Below, one piece after another: positions 1 through 6,584 of a DNA stretch of 23,025 nucleotides (position 1 is its first letter; every line of letters starts with the position of its first letter). The notes beneath the pieces were generated by a model. That model was not told the origin of the DNA. It searched no databases and saw only the letters and a list, made by a program, of their open reading frames with translations. Both the position numbers and the translations under genes were made by a program. Source of the DNA: Planctomycetes bacterium UBA1662 (GTDB taxonomy: Bacteria; Planctomycetota; UBA8108); the NCBI GenBank assembly GCA_002320775.1, contig DCKY01000219.1:1746-24770 (forward strand), written 5' to 3'.

Positions 1-3000
1 CTCAGCAGGGTGATCGAATCGCTGATATCTATCTGCTGGTCGTTGTTGGTGTCGCCCCGGAGAAAGAGGAGTCCGCCTGTGAGGGAGAAGTCGCTCCAAC
101 TGTACGGGGTGGTGGTGTGTACGTCATTGGCGAGGTCGGCGCGGATAAAGCCGACCCCGGCGTCGATGATTTCGACGTTGGTGAGCCGGTAGGGCCCATC
201 GGCCTGGGCGCCGAAGATCTCGTAGCCATCGAAGTCGATCTGGAAGCCCACCTCTGATGCCGCTGATTCCAGCGAGTAGAGAGAGCCGGCCTGGGAGATG
301 GTGTTGCCGTCGAGATCGGTGAGAGTTGCCAGGACGACCAGGTCGCCTCCGCGGTTCGCATCCAGGAGACCTCGTACCCAGAGATTGTCCTTGAGCTCTC
401 TGTCTCCCGCGCCTCCTCCGTCTCCCTCCTGCTCGAGCTCATCGGCGCCGGATTCGTACTCTTCGCCGAGGGAGGCGAGGTCGGAGCGCACCAGGAGTTG
501 CAGGGTGTCGGCTCGCTGGAAGGAGTCTCCCTCGGTGTCGGAGGCCTCAACCTCGATAATGTAATAGCCCGGCTGGGAGCTCTCGGGGAGGGTGGACGAA
601 TAGATGCCATCGCCGGCCTGGGCGTCTCCTCCTTCACCGCTGTCGTTCAGGTCGACCAGGGAGAGGCTTCCGTCAGGGAAGAATACCCGGGCGCTCTGTG
701 TCACCTCGACTTCGCCGGGCAGCAATTGGGAGTCTTCGAGCTCGGTGGTCAGCAGCGGGGCGGAGCCCAGCGGGACATCGTAGCCGTCCAGCTCGCTGCT
801 GAGGTAGATCGAGCTCTCCAGATGGAATTCGATGGTGTACTTGATGTCGGGGTTCTCATCGGGATTGTCAAGCTTGCCCAGGTAGGTGCCGTGCTCTCCG
901 GAGTCGGTCTTGAAGTAGATGACGTTGGTGCCTTCTCCATCGTTGTAGGATTCATAGACGAAGCCGCGTTCGGCCGCGTTCTCGCCGGTGATCCCCTCGT
1001 CTTCGATGTCCATCCCCGGGGTTCGCAGCTGGAAGTTAAGCGGACCCTTGTCCTCGGAGTTCAGGATGATGATGATCGAACCGGATGTGTCGGAGACGAA
1101 GGGGATCTCGCGCGCATCGCCGGGGGCCAGTTCGCCCTGTCCCACCTTGCCGAGGGTCATCGAGGATCCGCCGCCTCCAGCCCCGCCGCCATCTCCCGCG
1201 TTTCCGGCCTCCTCCTCCTCGTCATTCCCGAGGATCCGTCCGAGGCCAAGCCGCTCGAGCAGGGCAAGTGATTCCCGGTCGCGTCCCAGGCTGTTGTGGT
1301 CCGAGCCGAGGATGAAGCGGCGAGGGTTGCTGAAGATTCCCCTTTCGAGGCCTTGCCCCAGGGCGCTTTGCAGGCAGATACGTCCATCGTGCTCGGCGCA
1401 GTCAAGCACGTCATCGAGCTCCCGTTGCCCGCCGGTGCCGGCCACGAGATAGAGGGCGGTTGCTCTTGAGCTGGTGATGCGTTCGTTGTAGAGGTCGAGG
1501 AAGCGCGAGGTCTGCTCGTCCGCGGCCTTGTAGCCCAGTTCCTCAGGCGCCTGGATTCCGCCGCGTATCGGCCGGGCGCCAACATCCGAACGAGTCTCGA
1601 CGAGGGCTCTCGGGGTTCCCCGGTTCGGAGTGCCGAGCAGCAGCAGCCTCCTGGTCTCGAAGACCGGGGAGGTGTGGCCGTAGAGTCTGGCGGAGAGCCC
1701 GGCGAAGCCGTAGGCGACCATGTCCACCTGTCGTGGGCTGCTGCCGAACTGCCGCAGGAAGTGGCTCCTGACGTTTTCGATTTCATGGACGAGGTTCAGG
1801 CTTCCCTGGACGATCCCTCCGCCGGTGGCGATCGGGATCAGCAGCCCCGCGCCTGTCTCGAGGAAGTGGTCGTGCAGGGCCTGCCAGCGCCGAACGCCGC
1901 TTCTCTCGGGCGAGACGGCGATGACGGGAAGGGCGACGCGCAGCTTGAGGTTGCCCTCTTCGGTGGAGATTCCGTGGGCGAAGGCGCGCAGAAAGCGGCC
2001 CTGGGGGCCGTTTCCTCCGCGCTTGGGGGAGAAGGTTTCGAGCAGCCCGAGCCGGATATGCTCATGGAAGCGGACCCGGTATTCGAGGTCGAAGGGCCCA
2101 TCGTGGTTCTCCACGGCGATGTTGAAGCGGCCGTCATCATCAATTCCGCCGCGGGCGAGAACCTCGTCTCCTCCCTCCGTGAATACAAGGACGATGCCGC
2201 GTCCCAGGGCGGTGTCTGTGCTGTCATCGAAGACCACCTCTCCGGTGAGCGTGGTCCCCGGCGGAGGTTCAAATTCCTGTACGCAGGAGCTGGCGGGCCC
2301 CGGGTGTCCGCGGGCGGTGAGGCCGGTCACCGTGTAGCGCAGCTCGAGCCCCGGGGGAGGGAGCTCGTCAATCCAGGAGGAGCTCTCGGTTTCGGAGAGG
2401 ACAACGCCATTGCGTTCAATCTCGTAGGCGGCGAACTCGCCGCTCTCTTCCCAATTGAGCCGGACTCTTCGTTCGTTGCCTCGTTCGCGAGAGCACTCCA
2501 GGCCCCTGACGGCCCGGAGGTCGGTGGTCGCTACCAGGAGTTCACAGCGGGCGACGGGACCAGCCGGTTCGTCCGCGGCGACGATCTCAACGACGAAGTT
2601 CCGCCCCCCAGGCCCCGGTGGTGGAACGTCGATCGTTGCCTGGCGGCGATTCGGCGAGATGCTCTGTAGGCCCTCGGCAGGTTCTCCATCGAGTCGTATC
2701 ATGAGGCGACTGTCGTCGTCGGGCGTCCAGGTGATGCGGATTCTCGGCGATCCTCGGATCTGTGAGCAGGCCAGGTTCCGCACCACGAGGCCTCCCACCG
2801 TGATCGTCGCGGGCTCGGACCGCAGGCCCGGATCGCCGTTGGCTTCGACAATGTAGCGATGGGGGCCACGGCCGGGGTTCGGGTCGACATAGACCTGCAG
2901 ATCGCCCGGCAGGCGATTTTCAATCACTCGGAAATCACCGTCGCCATCGGCGCGGAGGATCTTCTGGTAGTTGAGGCGCCTGGGAGAAAGCCAGCTCAGG

Positions 3001-3224
3001 CGTACTCGCCCCCGCGGAAGGAGCCTCAGGTTCAGGTTTCTTGGCCGGTTGGCGTCGACTCCATTGCCGGGTCGTCCGCCAAGCTGCGCGGGCAGGCTTG
3101 CCGTTGAGCAGATGGCGGCAAGGGCCAGGAAGAGGGCTGTAAGGCACCGACCCCATCGCCCCAGCCGCCGCCGGGTTCCGCCGTCGGTTTTCACTGAGCT
3201 GGATTGGGTTCTGATGAGTGCCAT
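1..3224 (-). CDS. Secreted multi-module protein with degenerate lipase-like domain and dockerin-like repeat (3' end off window)
   Basis: About 1074 codons are in the window; the C-terminus runs off the left edge. The ATG at 3224 opens a long signal peptide: a basic stretch (TRRRLGRWGR), a hydrophobic core, and a likely cut after SLPAQ near residue 46. Three fibronectin-III-like segments follow (about 60-140, 140-225, 236-314), then a beta-sandwich (about 318-395). Residues about 420-665 have the layout of an alpha/beta-hydrolase lipase: VDMVAYGFAGLSARLY (500-515), LLLLGTPNRGTP (527-538), a DGRICLQSA segment (613-621) and SDHNS (641-645). The usual GxSxG elbow reads YGFAG, so the serine is absent. 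A glycine linker (about 676-690) leads to beta-sandwich modules containing a GDAQAGDGIY signature, an acidic linker, and a dockerin-like RGDTNNDQQIDISDS from residue 1056. No clear Shine-Dalgarno; GTG at codon 11 is a possible alternative start. It is probably an extracellular binding protein. Function unknown. Confidence 0.85.
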   Translation of the reverse strand, partial: MALIRTQSSSVKTDGGTRRRLGRWGRCLTALFLALAAICSTASLPAQLGGRPGNGVDANRPRNLNLRLLPRGRVRLSWLSPRRLNYQKILRADGDGDFRVIENRLPGDLQVYVDPNPGRGPHRYIVEANGDPGLRSEPATITVGGLVVRNLACSQIRGSPRIRITWTPDDDSRLMIRLDGEPAEGLQSISPNRRQATIDVPPPGPGGRNFVVEIVAADEPAGPVARCELLVATTDLRAVRGLECSRERGNERRVRLNWEESGEFAAYEIERNGVVLSETESSSWIDELPPPGLELRYTVTGLTARGHPGPASSCVQEFEPPPGTTLTGEVVFDDSTDTALGRGIVLVFTEGGDEVLARGGIDDDGRFNIAVENHDGPFDLEYRVRFHEHIRLGLLETFSPKRGGNGPQGRFLRAFAHGISTEEGNLKLRVALPVIAVSPERSGVRRWQALHDHFLETGAGLLIPIATGGGIVQGSLNLVHEIENVRSHFLRQFGSSPRQVDMVAYGFAGLSARLYGHTSPVFETRRLLLLGTPNRGTPRALVETRSDVGARPIRGGIQAPEELGYKAADEQTSRFLDLYNERITSSRATALYLVAGTGGQRELDDVLDCAEHDGRICLQSALGQGLERGIFSNPRRFILGSDHNSLGRDRESLALLERLGLGRILGNDEEEEAGNAGDGGGAGGGGSSMTLGKVGQGELAPGDAREIPFVSDTSGSIIIILNSEDKGPLNFQLRTPGMDIEDEGITGENAAERGFVYESYNDGEGTNVIYFKTDSGEHGTYLGKLDNPDENPDIKYTIEFHLESSIYLSSELDGYDVPLGSAPLLTTELEDSQLLPGEVEVTQSARVFFPDGSLSLVDLNDSGEGGDAQAGDGIYSSTLPESSQPGYYIIEVEASDTEGDSFQRADTLQLLVRSDLASLGEEYESGADELEQEGDGGGAGDRELKDNLWVRGLLDANRGGDLVVLATLTDLDGNTISQAGSLYSLESAASEVGFQIDFDGYEIFGAQADGPYRLTNVEIIDAGVGFIRADLANDVHTTTPYSWSDFSLTGGLLFLRGDTNNDQQIDISDSITLL

Positions 3225-3370
3225 GGGCGTGCTCTTGGCTGCGGAGAGCCTTCCATTAAACGGGCACGGCGGTCACAGGACGATCGGGCCCGGGTCCAGG
3301 GGACCCTCTTGCAGGGTAGCTCCGCAGTTACTGTCAATTCTCAGGGTCATCGCTTTCTACTTTCCATAAA
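3225..3370 (-). promoter_or_regulatory. 5' leader of the secreted-protein gene
   Basis: This 146-bp stretch lies between the terminator at 3371-3402 and the minus-strand start codon at 3224. It holds a perfect TTGACA hexamer on the minus strand (3337-3332), a possible -35, but no good -10 at 16-18 bp. It also holds two GC-rich hairpins that share bases: GGGTCC-AGG-GGACCC (3292-3306) and ACCCT-CTTGC-AGGGT (3303-3317). Only one can form at a time. No open frame of interest was seen. That this is a leader is inferred from position only. Confidence 0.35.
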
Positions 3371-3402
3371 AAAGGGCTCTCGAATGATTCCGAGAGCCCT
3401 TT
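3371..3402 (-). terminator. Rho-independent terminator, minus-strand orientation
   Basis: A perfect 12-bp inverted repeat (AAAGGGCTCTCG at 3371-3382, CGAGAGCCCTTT at 3391-3402) surrounds an 8-nt loop. Read on the minus strand the GC stem is followed at once by six T residues (3373-3368), the classical intrinsic terminator. On the plus strand the stem is followed only by TTTGG, so the direction is clear. No convincing protein gene lies just upstream on the minus strand. It therefore ends a non-coding transcript or acts as an attenuator 147 nt before the secreted-protein start codon. Confidence 0.8.
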
Positions 3403-3847
3403 GGAGTTGGAGGAAAGTTCACTCTTCCGGTCTCGGTTTGCCTTGCTCCTCAGGTCATGCAGGAGCAGGGGCAAATAGTTTGGGTCGATTGCCGAACCCG
3501 AAAGAGTATTTTGTCTGCCCGTATTGGAGTGTCGCGAGTCGGGCCGGGTTTTGGCGGTTGGCAGGTGCCGCCTGGACCGAGCCCTCATCGAATTCAATAT
3601 CTGCAGCCGGCAACGGGTCGTGGAGCCTGCAGCTTCTGGGGAAAGCTGCAAGGCACGCGCGAGAGAAAGAAAGAGACGGACGGTGACGGCAAAACAAACA
3701 TCGGGCCTGTGTCCGTACCGTAAATCGATAAACTATGACAAACACCATCAGTCGTCCGCCCTTTCGATACTTTCGCGTTTCCTTAACCTGTCTTCAGTTG
3801 CAGCCTTGAAAACGACTCTCCTTTACGGGAAGATCAAGGTTACAGGA
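3371..3847 (-). ncRNA. Candidate structured non-coding RNA ending at the 3371 terminator
   Basis: No convincing coding frame occupies this stretch, yet it is rich in hairpins and ends in a strong minus-strand terminator. Visible helices are TGCAGCTT/AAGCTGCA (3628-3635 with 3643-3650), extended by GCC/GGC past a bulged A; GGCGG/CCGCC (3553-3557 with 3568-3572); GGGT-CG/CG-ACCC with one bulge (3482-3499); and a composite stem TTTGCC plus GCTCCT pairing with AGGAGC plus GGCAAA (3437-3475). The start is a guess, placed about 12 nt after a sigma-54-like element at 3858-3874. It does not match what I recall of tmRNA, RNase P RNA, SRP RNA or 6S RNA. It could instead be a long 5' leader with an attenuator. 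Existence of the transcript is inferred. Confidence 0.3.
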
Positions 3848-3857
3848 GACCCTTATA

Positions 3858-3874
3858 TTCACATTCCGTGCCAA
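3858..3874 (-). promoter_or_regulatory. Possible sigma-54 (-24/-12) element facing left
   Basis: On the minus strand the sequence reads TTGGCACG-GAAT-GTGAA. The first block matches the -24 consensus YTGGCACG completely. The second block matches the -12 consensus TTGCW at three of five positions, giving GG-N10-GA rather than the ideal GG-N10-GC. It lies about 66 and 119 bp downstream (minus direction) of the centres of two palindromes, a normal enhancer distance. The imperfect -12 makes this tentative. Confidence 0.3.
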
Positions 3875-3925
3875 TTACATAAGTCCTTATTTTACGTAGG
3901 AAAACGCCAGCCGGGCACCCAGAAA

Positions 3926-3942
3926 TGACAAGGATATTGTTA
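3926..3942. promoter_or_regulatory. Palindromic operator site 1 (TGACAA-N5-TTGTTA)
   Basis: A 6-5-6 inverted repeat, TGACAA-GGATA-TTGTTA, matches TGACAA-N5-TTGTCA at 11 of 12 arm positions. Its centre (3934) lies 53 bp, about five helical turns, from the perfect copy at 3979-3995, so both would present the same face of the helix. It sits in the divergent region between nhaA and the secreted-protein gene. The binding protein is unknown. Confidence 0.5.
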
Positions 3943-3978
3943 AAAATGGGGCGATGTCGCACCTGTGTGATTTTACAG

Positions 3979-3995
3979 TGACAATATCTTTGTCA
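3979..3995. promoter_or_regulatory. Palindromic operator site 2 (TGACAA-N5-TTGTCA)
   Basis: A perfect 6-5-6 inverted repeat, TGACAA-TATCT-TTGTCA. The same arms and spacing recur perfectly at 21590-21606, upstream of the kinase/sigma-54-activator gene. Its centre is 83 bp upstream of the nhaA start. Sites 1 and 2 together also form a 16-bp long-range inverted repeat (3925-3940 with 3981-3996, one G-T pair), so a hairpin in RNA is a second possible reading. Confidence 0.6.
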
Positions 3996-4030
3996 TGCCC
4001 TGTCTGTCGTATTTCGGGCCGGACTTTTGA

Positions 4031-4059
4031 TTCACTCTTGGGCTCGATGCTGGTATCTT
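4031..4059 (+). promoter_or_regulatory. Possible nhaA promoter with extended -10
   Basis: TTCACT (4031-4036), a 17-bp spacer, then TATCTT (4054-4059) preceded by TGG gives an extended -10 arrangement. The start site would fall near 4066, only a few bases before the nhaA ATG at 4070, so the transcript would be nearly leaderless. This fits the lack of a visible Shine-Dalgarno sequence. The match is modest. Confidence 0.3.
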
Positions 4060-4069
4060 TCCGAGCCAT

Positions 4070-5341
4070 ATGAGTGAAGAAAAAACAAGGCGGGCGCCGC
4101 TCAAGTTCCTGCTCGACAACTCGGTCTTTCTGATCGCCGGAGCCGCCGCCGCCCTGGTGTGGGCGAACCTGGACAAAGCTGGCTATGACGAGGTGATGGG
4201 GAAGGTCCTCGCCGGAGAAGGCTCCCACGCTATCACCCCTCGCTTCATCATCAATGACATCCTGATGGCTTTCTTCTTCGCCATCGCCGGCAAGGAGGTC
4301 TGGGAGGCTCTGCTGCCGGGAGGTCCCCTGTCCAACTTGCGCAAGGCGGCCACTCCCTTGCTCGCCACCCTCGGCGGCATGGTCGGTCCCGCCGGTCTCT
4401 ATCTTCTGGGCTGCTACTATACAGGCACGATGGATTCTCTCGGCAATGGCTGGGCTGTTCCGATGGCCACCGATATCGCCTTCAGCTACCTGGTCGCCCG
4501 CCTGATCTTCGGTCCCGGGCACGCGGCGATTCCTTTTTTGCTCCTGCTGGCGATCGCTGATGATGCGGCAGGCCTTCTCATCCTCGCGGTCTTCTATCCC
4601 CAGGGTCCCCTGGCTCCCGTGTGGCTGCTCGCCACCTTGGCGGCCATCGTCCTGGGCCTCTTCATGCGTCGCCTCAAGCTTCAGAGCTTCTGGTGGTACC
4701 TGCTCCTGCCGGGCGCGCTGAGCTGGTTCTCATTTCTCGAGGCCGGCCTCCATCCCGCGCTCGGGCTGATACCGATCATTCCCACGCTTCCCCACGCCCA
4801 CACCGACCTCGGGCTCTTCGCTCGCGAGGAGCTTGGCCGCAAGGACACTCTCAATGAATTCGAGCATTGGTGGAAGAACCCCGTTGAGATCTTTCTCGGC
4901 CTCTTTGGCCTGGCCAACGCCGGAGTTGAGATGTCGAGCGTTGGAACCGGCACCTGGCTGGTGCTCCTCGGGCTCCTGATCGGCAAGCCCCTTGGGATCG
5001 CCCTCATTACGGTCCTGGGGCAGAAGCTGCTCCGGCTCGAGCTGCCGGCCGGCATGGGCTTCCGTGACCTTCTGACCGTTGGCATGGTCGCCGGCATCGG
5101 CTTTACCGTGTCTCTCTTTGTGGCCGCCGCCGCCTTTTCAGGCGAGAGCCTGGAGCTGGATGCGGTGAAAATGGGCGCGCTGGGAAGTTTCGCCGCCGCC
5201 TTCCTGGCAATTGGCGGAGCGCGGGCCATGGGGATCCGACCGGGCGCCGCCTCGTCGGAGACAGGGAAGCAGGAGGCCTCTTCCGAGGAGACCGCCGCCG
5301 AGGAGACGGGTGAGACGGAGACCGGGGACGAGTCCGCCTAG
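4070..5341 (+). CDS. nhaA: NhaA-family Na+/H+ antiporter
   Basis: A 423-aa inner-membrane protein that would exchange Na+ for H+ for pH and sodium homeostasis. It keeps the family signature: GWAVPMATDIAFS with Asp135, AIADDAAG with the ion-binding pair Asp164/Asp165, GLHPALG in the middle, and GKPLG with Lys306, corresponding to E. coli NhaA D133, D163/D164 and K300. Many hydrophobic segments cover residues 15-385. The second Asp is followed by AAG where E. coli has LGA. A strongly acidic tail (about 390-423, many Glu) extends beyond the membrane core. There is no obvious ribosome site before the ATG, but the N-terminus aligns with the family. Two palindromic operators lie upstream. Its stop TAG overlaps the stop of the convergent enolase-superfamily gene. 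Confidence 0.95.
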   Translation: MSEEKTRRAPLKFLLDNSVFLIAGAAAALVWANLDKAGYDEVMGKVLAGEGSHAITPRFIINDILMAFFFAIAGKEVWEALLPGGPLSNLRKAATPLLATLGGMVGPAGLYLLGCYYTGTMDSLGNGWAVPMATDIAFSYLVARLIFGPGHAAIPFLLLLAIADDAAGLLILAVFYPQGPLAPVWLLATLAAIVLGLFMRRLKLQSFWWYLLLPGALSWFSFLEAGLHPALGLIPIIPTLPHAHTDLGLFAREELGRKDTLNEFEHWWKNPVEIFLGLFGLANAGVEMSSVGTGTWLVLLGLLIGKPLGIALITVLGQKLLRLELPAGMGFRDLLTVGMVAGIGFTVSLFVAAAAFSGESLELDAVKMGALGSFAAAFLAIGGARAMGIRPGAASSETGKQEASSEETAAEETGETETGDESA

Positions 5342-6441
5342 GTGATCTCCAGGACGGCGTCGCCAAGCACGTCGAATCTCGGCTCGATTCCCAGTCCCGG
5401 AGCTTCACTTGCCGCCATGCGTCCATTTTGCCGCTGGGGCGCGCCCTCGGCGGTGCTGACGGTAACGTAGCTGTTGAAATCGGTGGCCGTAAAGAGCAGC
5501 TCCGTGGGCGTGGAGTGCGCCAGGTGGGCGATCGCCGCGGTGATGATGTCGCCTCCCCAGGCGTCTTCGATCGTCATGGCGATACCGAGAGAAACGCAGA
5601 GATCACGCGCTTCTTTCGCCCGTGTGAGCCCTCCGAACTTGCTGATCTTGATATTGACCGCGTCCATGGCGCGGTCGGCGCGTCCACGCAGAAGGACCTC
5701 GAGTGAGTCAATCGACTCATCCAGCACGAAGGGGTGGTCGGTCCTTTGCCGGATGGCGAGGCATTCCTCGTAGCTCAGGCAGGGCTGCTCGATATAGACG
5801 TCGACATCACGCACGCCCCGTACCACTCGGGCCGCCTCGTGCATCAGCCAGCCGGTGTTGGCATCGGCGATGAGGAAGTCGCCCTTCTGGAGCTCGGCCC
5901 TGACCGCCCGGATGCGTTCGATATCCGTCTCCGGGTCGGCTCCTACCTTCAGCTGGAAGCGCTGGTAGCCCTCTTCCCGGTAGCCCTTGACCTTGCTGGC
6001 CATCTGTTCAGGGGATTCCTGGGAGATCGCCCGGTAGAGGTGGAAGTCTTCCCCGTAGCGTCCACCCAGCAGGGTGCAGACTGACTGCGAGGAGGCCTGG
6101 CCGAGAATATCCCAGCAGGCGATATCGATGGCTGATTTCACATAGGGATGCCCTTTGAGAGCCGCATCCATGCGGCGGTTGAGGGGCCTCAGCTGGGTTG
6201 GGTCCTCACCGATGAGGTGGGGAGCCAGCTCAGCGATTCCGGCGCGGGCGCCATCGGCATAGGCTGGCAGGTAGAAGGGCCCCAGGGGGCAGATCTCGCC
6301 ATGGCCGGCGAGGCCCGAGTCAGTCTCGACCCGGACGATGGTGCTGTCAAAAACGCTGATGGACTTTCCTCCGGACCAGTTGTAGCTGCCCTCGTGCAGG
6401 GGGAGGTCGACCTGGTATGCAGAGATCTTTGTTATCTTCAT
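5338..6441 (-). CDS. Enolase-superfamily (mandelate racemase/MLE) enzyme, hydroxyproline-betaine epimerase / 3-hydroxyproline dehydratase-like
   Basis: A 367-aa cytoplasmic enzyme of normal length. An N-terminal capping domain (1-125) is followed by the TIM-barrel. Metal ligands are visible as Asp193 (ADAN), Glu218 (IEQP) and the DES motif Asp241/Glu242. The general acid/base lysines are Lys165 (QLKVG) and Lys265 (NIKISKFGG). The CPLGPFYLP segment (51-59), the SAIDIACWD segment (103-111) and EDAWGGDI (292-299) resemble, from memory, the HpbD and cis-3-hydroxyproline dehydratase branch rather than typical sugar-acid dehydratases. Substrate is therefore a guess: a proline betaine or hydroxyproline-type acid. 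No catabolic partners lie beside it. It faces nhaA tail to tail, with the stop codons sharing CTAG, and diverges from the esterase gene at 6585. Confidence 0.9.
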   Translation of the reverse strand: MKITKISAYQVDLPLHEGSYNWSGGKSISVFDSTIVRVETDSGLAGHGEICPLGPFYLPAYADGARAGIAELAPHLIGEDPTQLRPLNRRMDAALKGHPYVKSAIDIACWDILGQASSQSVCTLLGGRYGEDFHLYRAISQESPEQMASKVKGYREEGYQRFQLKVGADPETDIERIRAVRAELQKGDFLIADANTGWLMHEAARVVRGVRDVDVYIEQPCLSYEECLAIRQRTDHPFVLDESIDSLEVLLRGRADRAMDAVNIKISKFGGLTRAKEARDLCVSLGIAMTIEDAWGGDIITAAIAHLAHSTPTELLFTATDFNSYVTVSTAEGAPQRQNGRMAASEAPGLGIEPRFDVLGDAVLEIT

Positions 6442-6584
6442 GAGCTTTGTCCTTGTGATTCAAGCGACTGGGCATGGTAACGCTCAGGAGGGGGAGGTTT
6501 CAACAGCGCACTGGGCAAGCGGCCTTCTTTGTGGAGTTAAGCTCGGGTAGGATGTCCGGCCTCTCAATTATTGGAGCTCACCGG

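Noticed and set aside
498..2669. Long plus-strand open frames at 498-1271 and 1674-2669
   Set aside because: They lie antisense to the 1-3224 secreted-protein gene, which has a signal peptide, recognisable domains and an uninterrupted frame. High GC keeps the opposite frames open.
3409..3418. GGAGGAAAGT on the plus strand, resembling the RNase P RNA GAGGAAAGUCC core
   Set aside because: The rest of the conserved RNase P core, including the ACAGAA-type 3' strand, could not be found nearby.
3455..3748. Minus-strand frame of 97 codons in the non-coding gap, ending about 50 bp before the terminator
   Set aside because: No recognisable domain, no ribosome site noticed, Arg/Pro/Ala-rich composition typical of chance frames, and it overlaps several hairpins. 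Not excluded, but weaker than the RNA reading.
3925..3996. Reading sites 1 and 2 only as one long 16-bp hairpin with a 40-nt loop
   Set aside because: The arms are themselves palindromes with 5-bp centres, and the same short palindrome occurs alone at 21590-21606, so separate protein-binding sites explain the pattern better.
4038..4054. TTGGGCTC-GATG-CTGGT as a plus-strand sigma-54 promoter for nhaA
   Set aside because: It has GG-N10-GG, not GG-N10-GC, and the -24 box matches only half the consensus. The extended -10 promoter is no worse.
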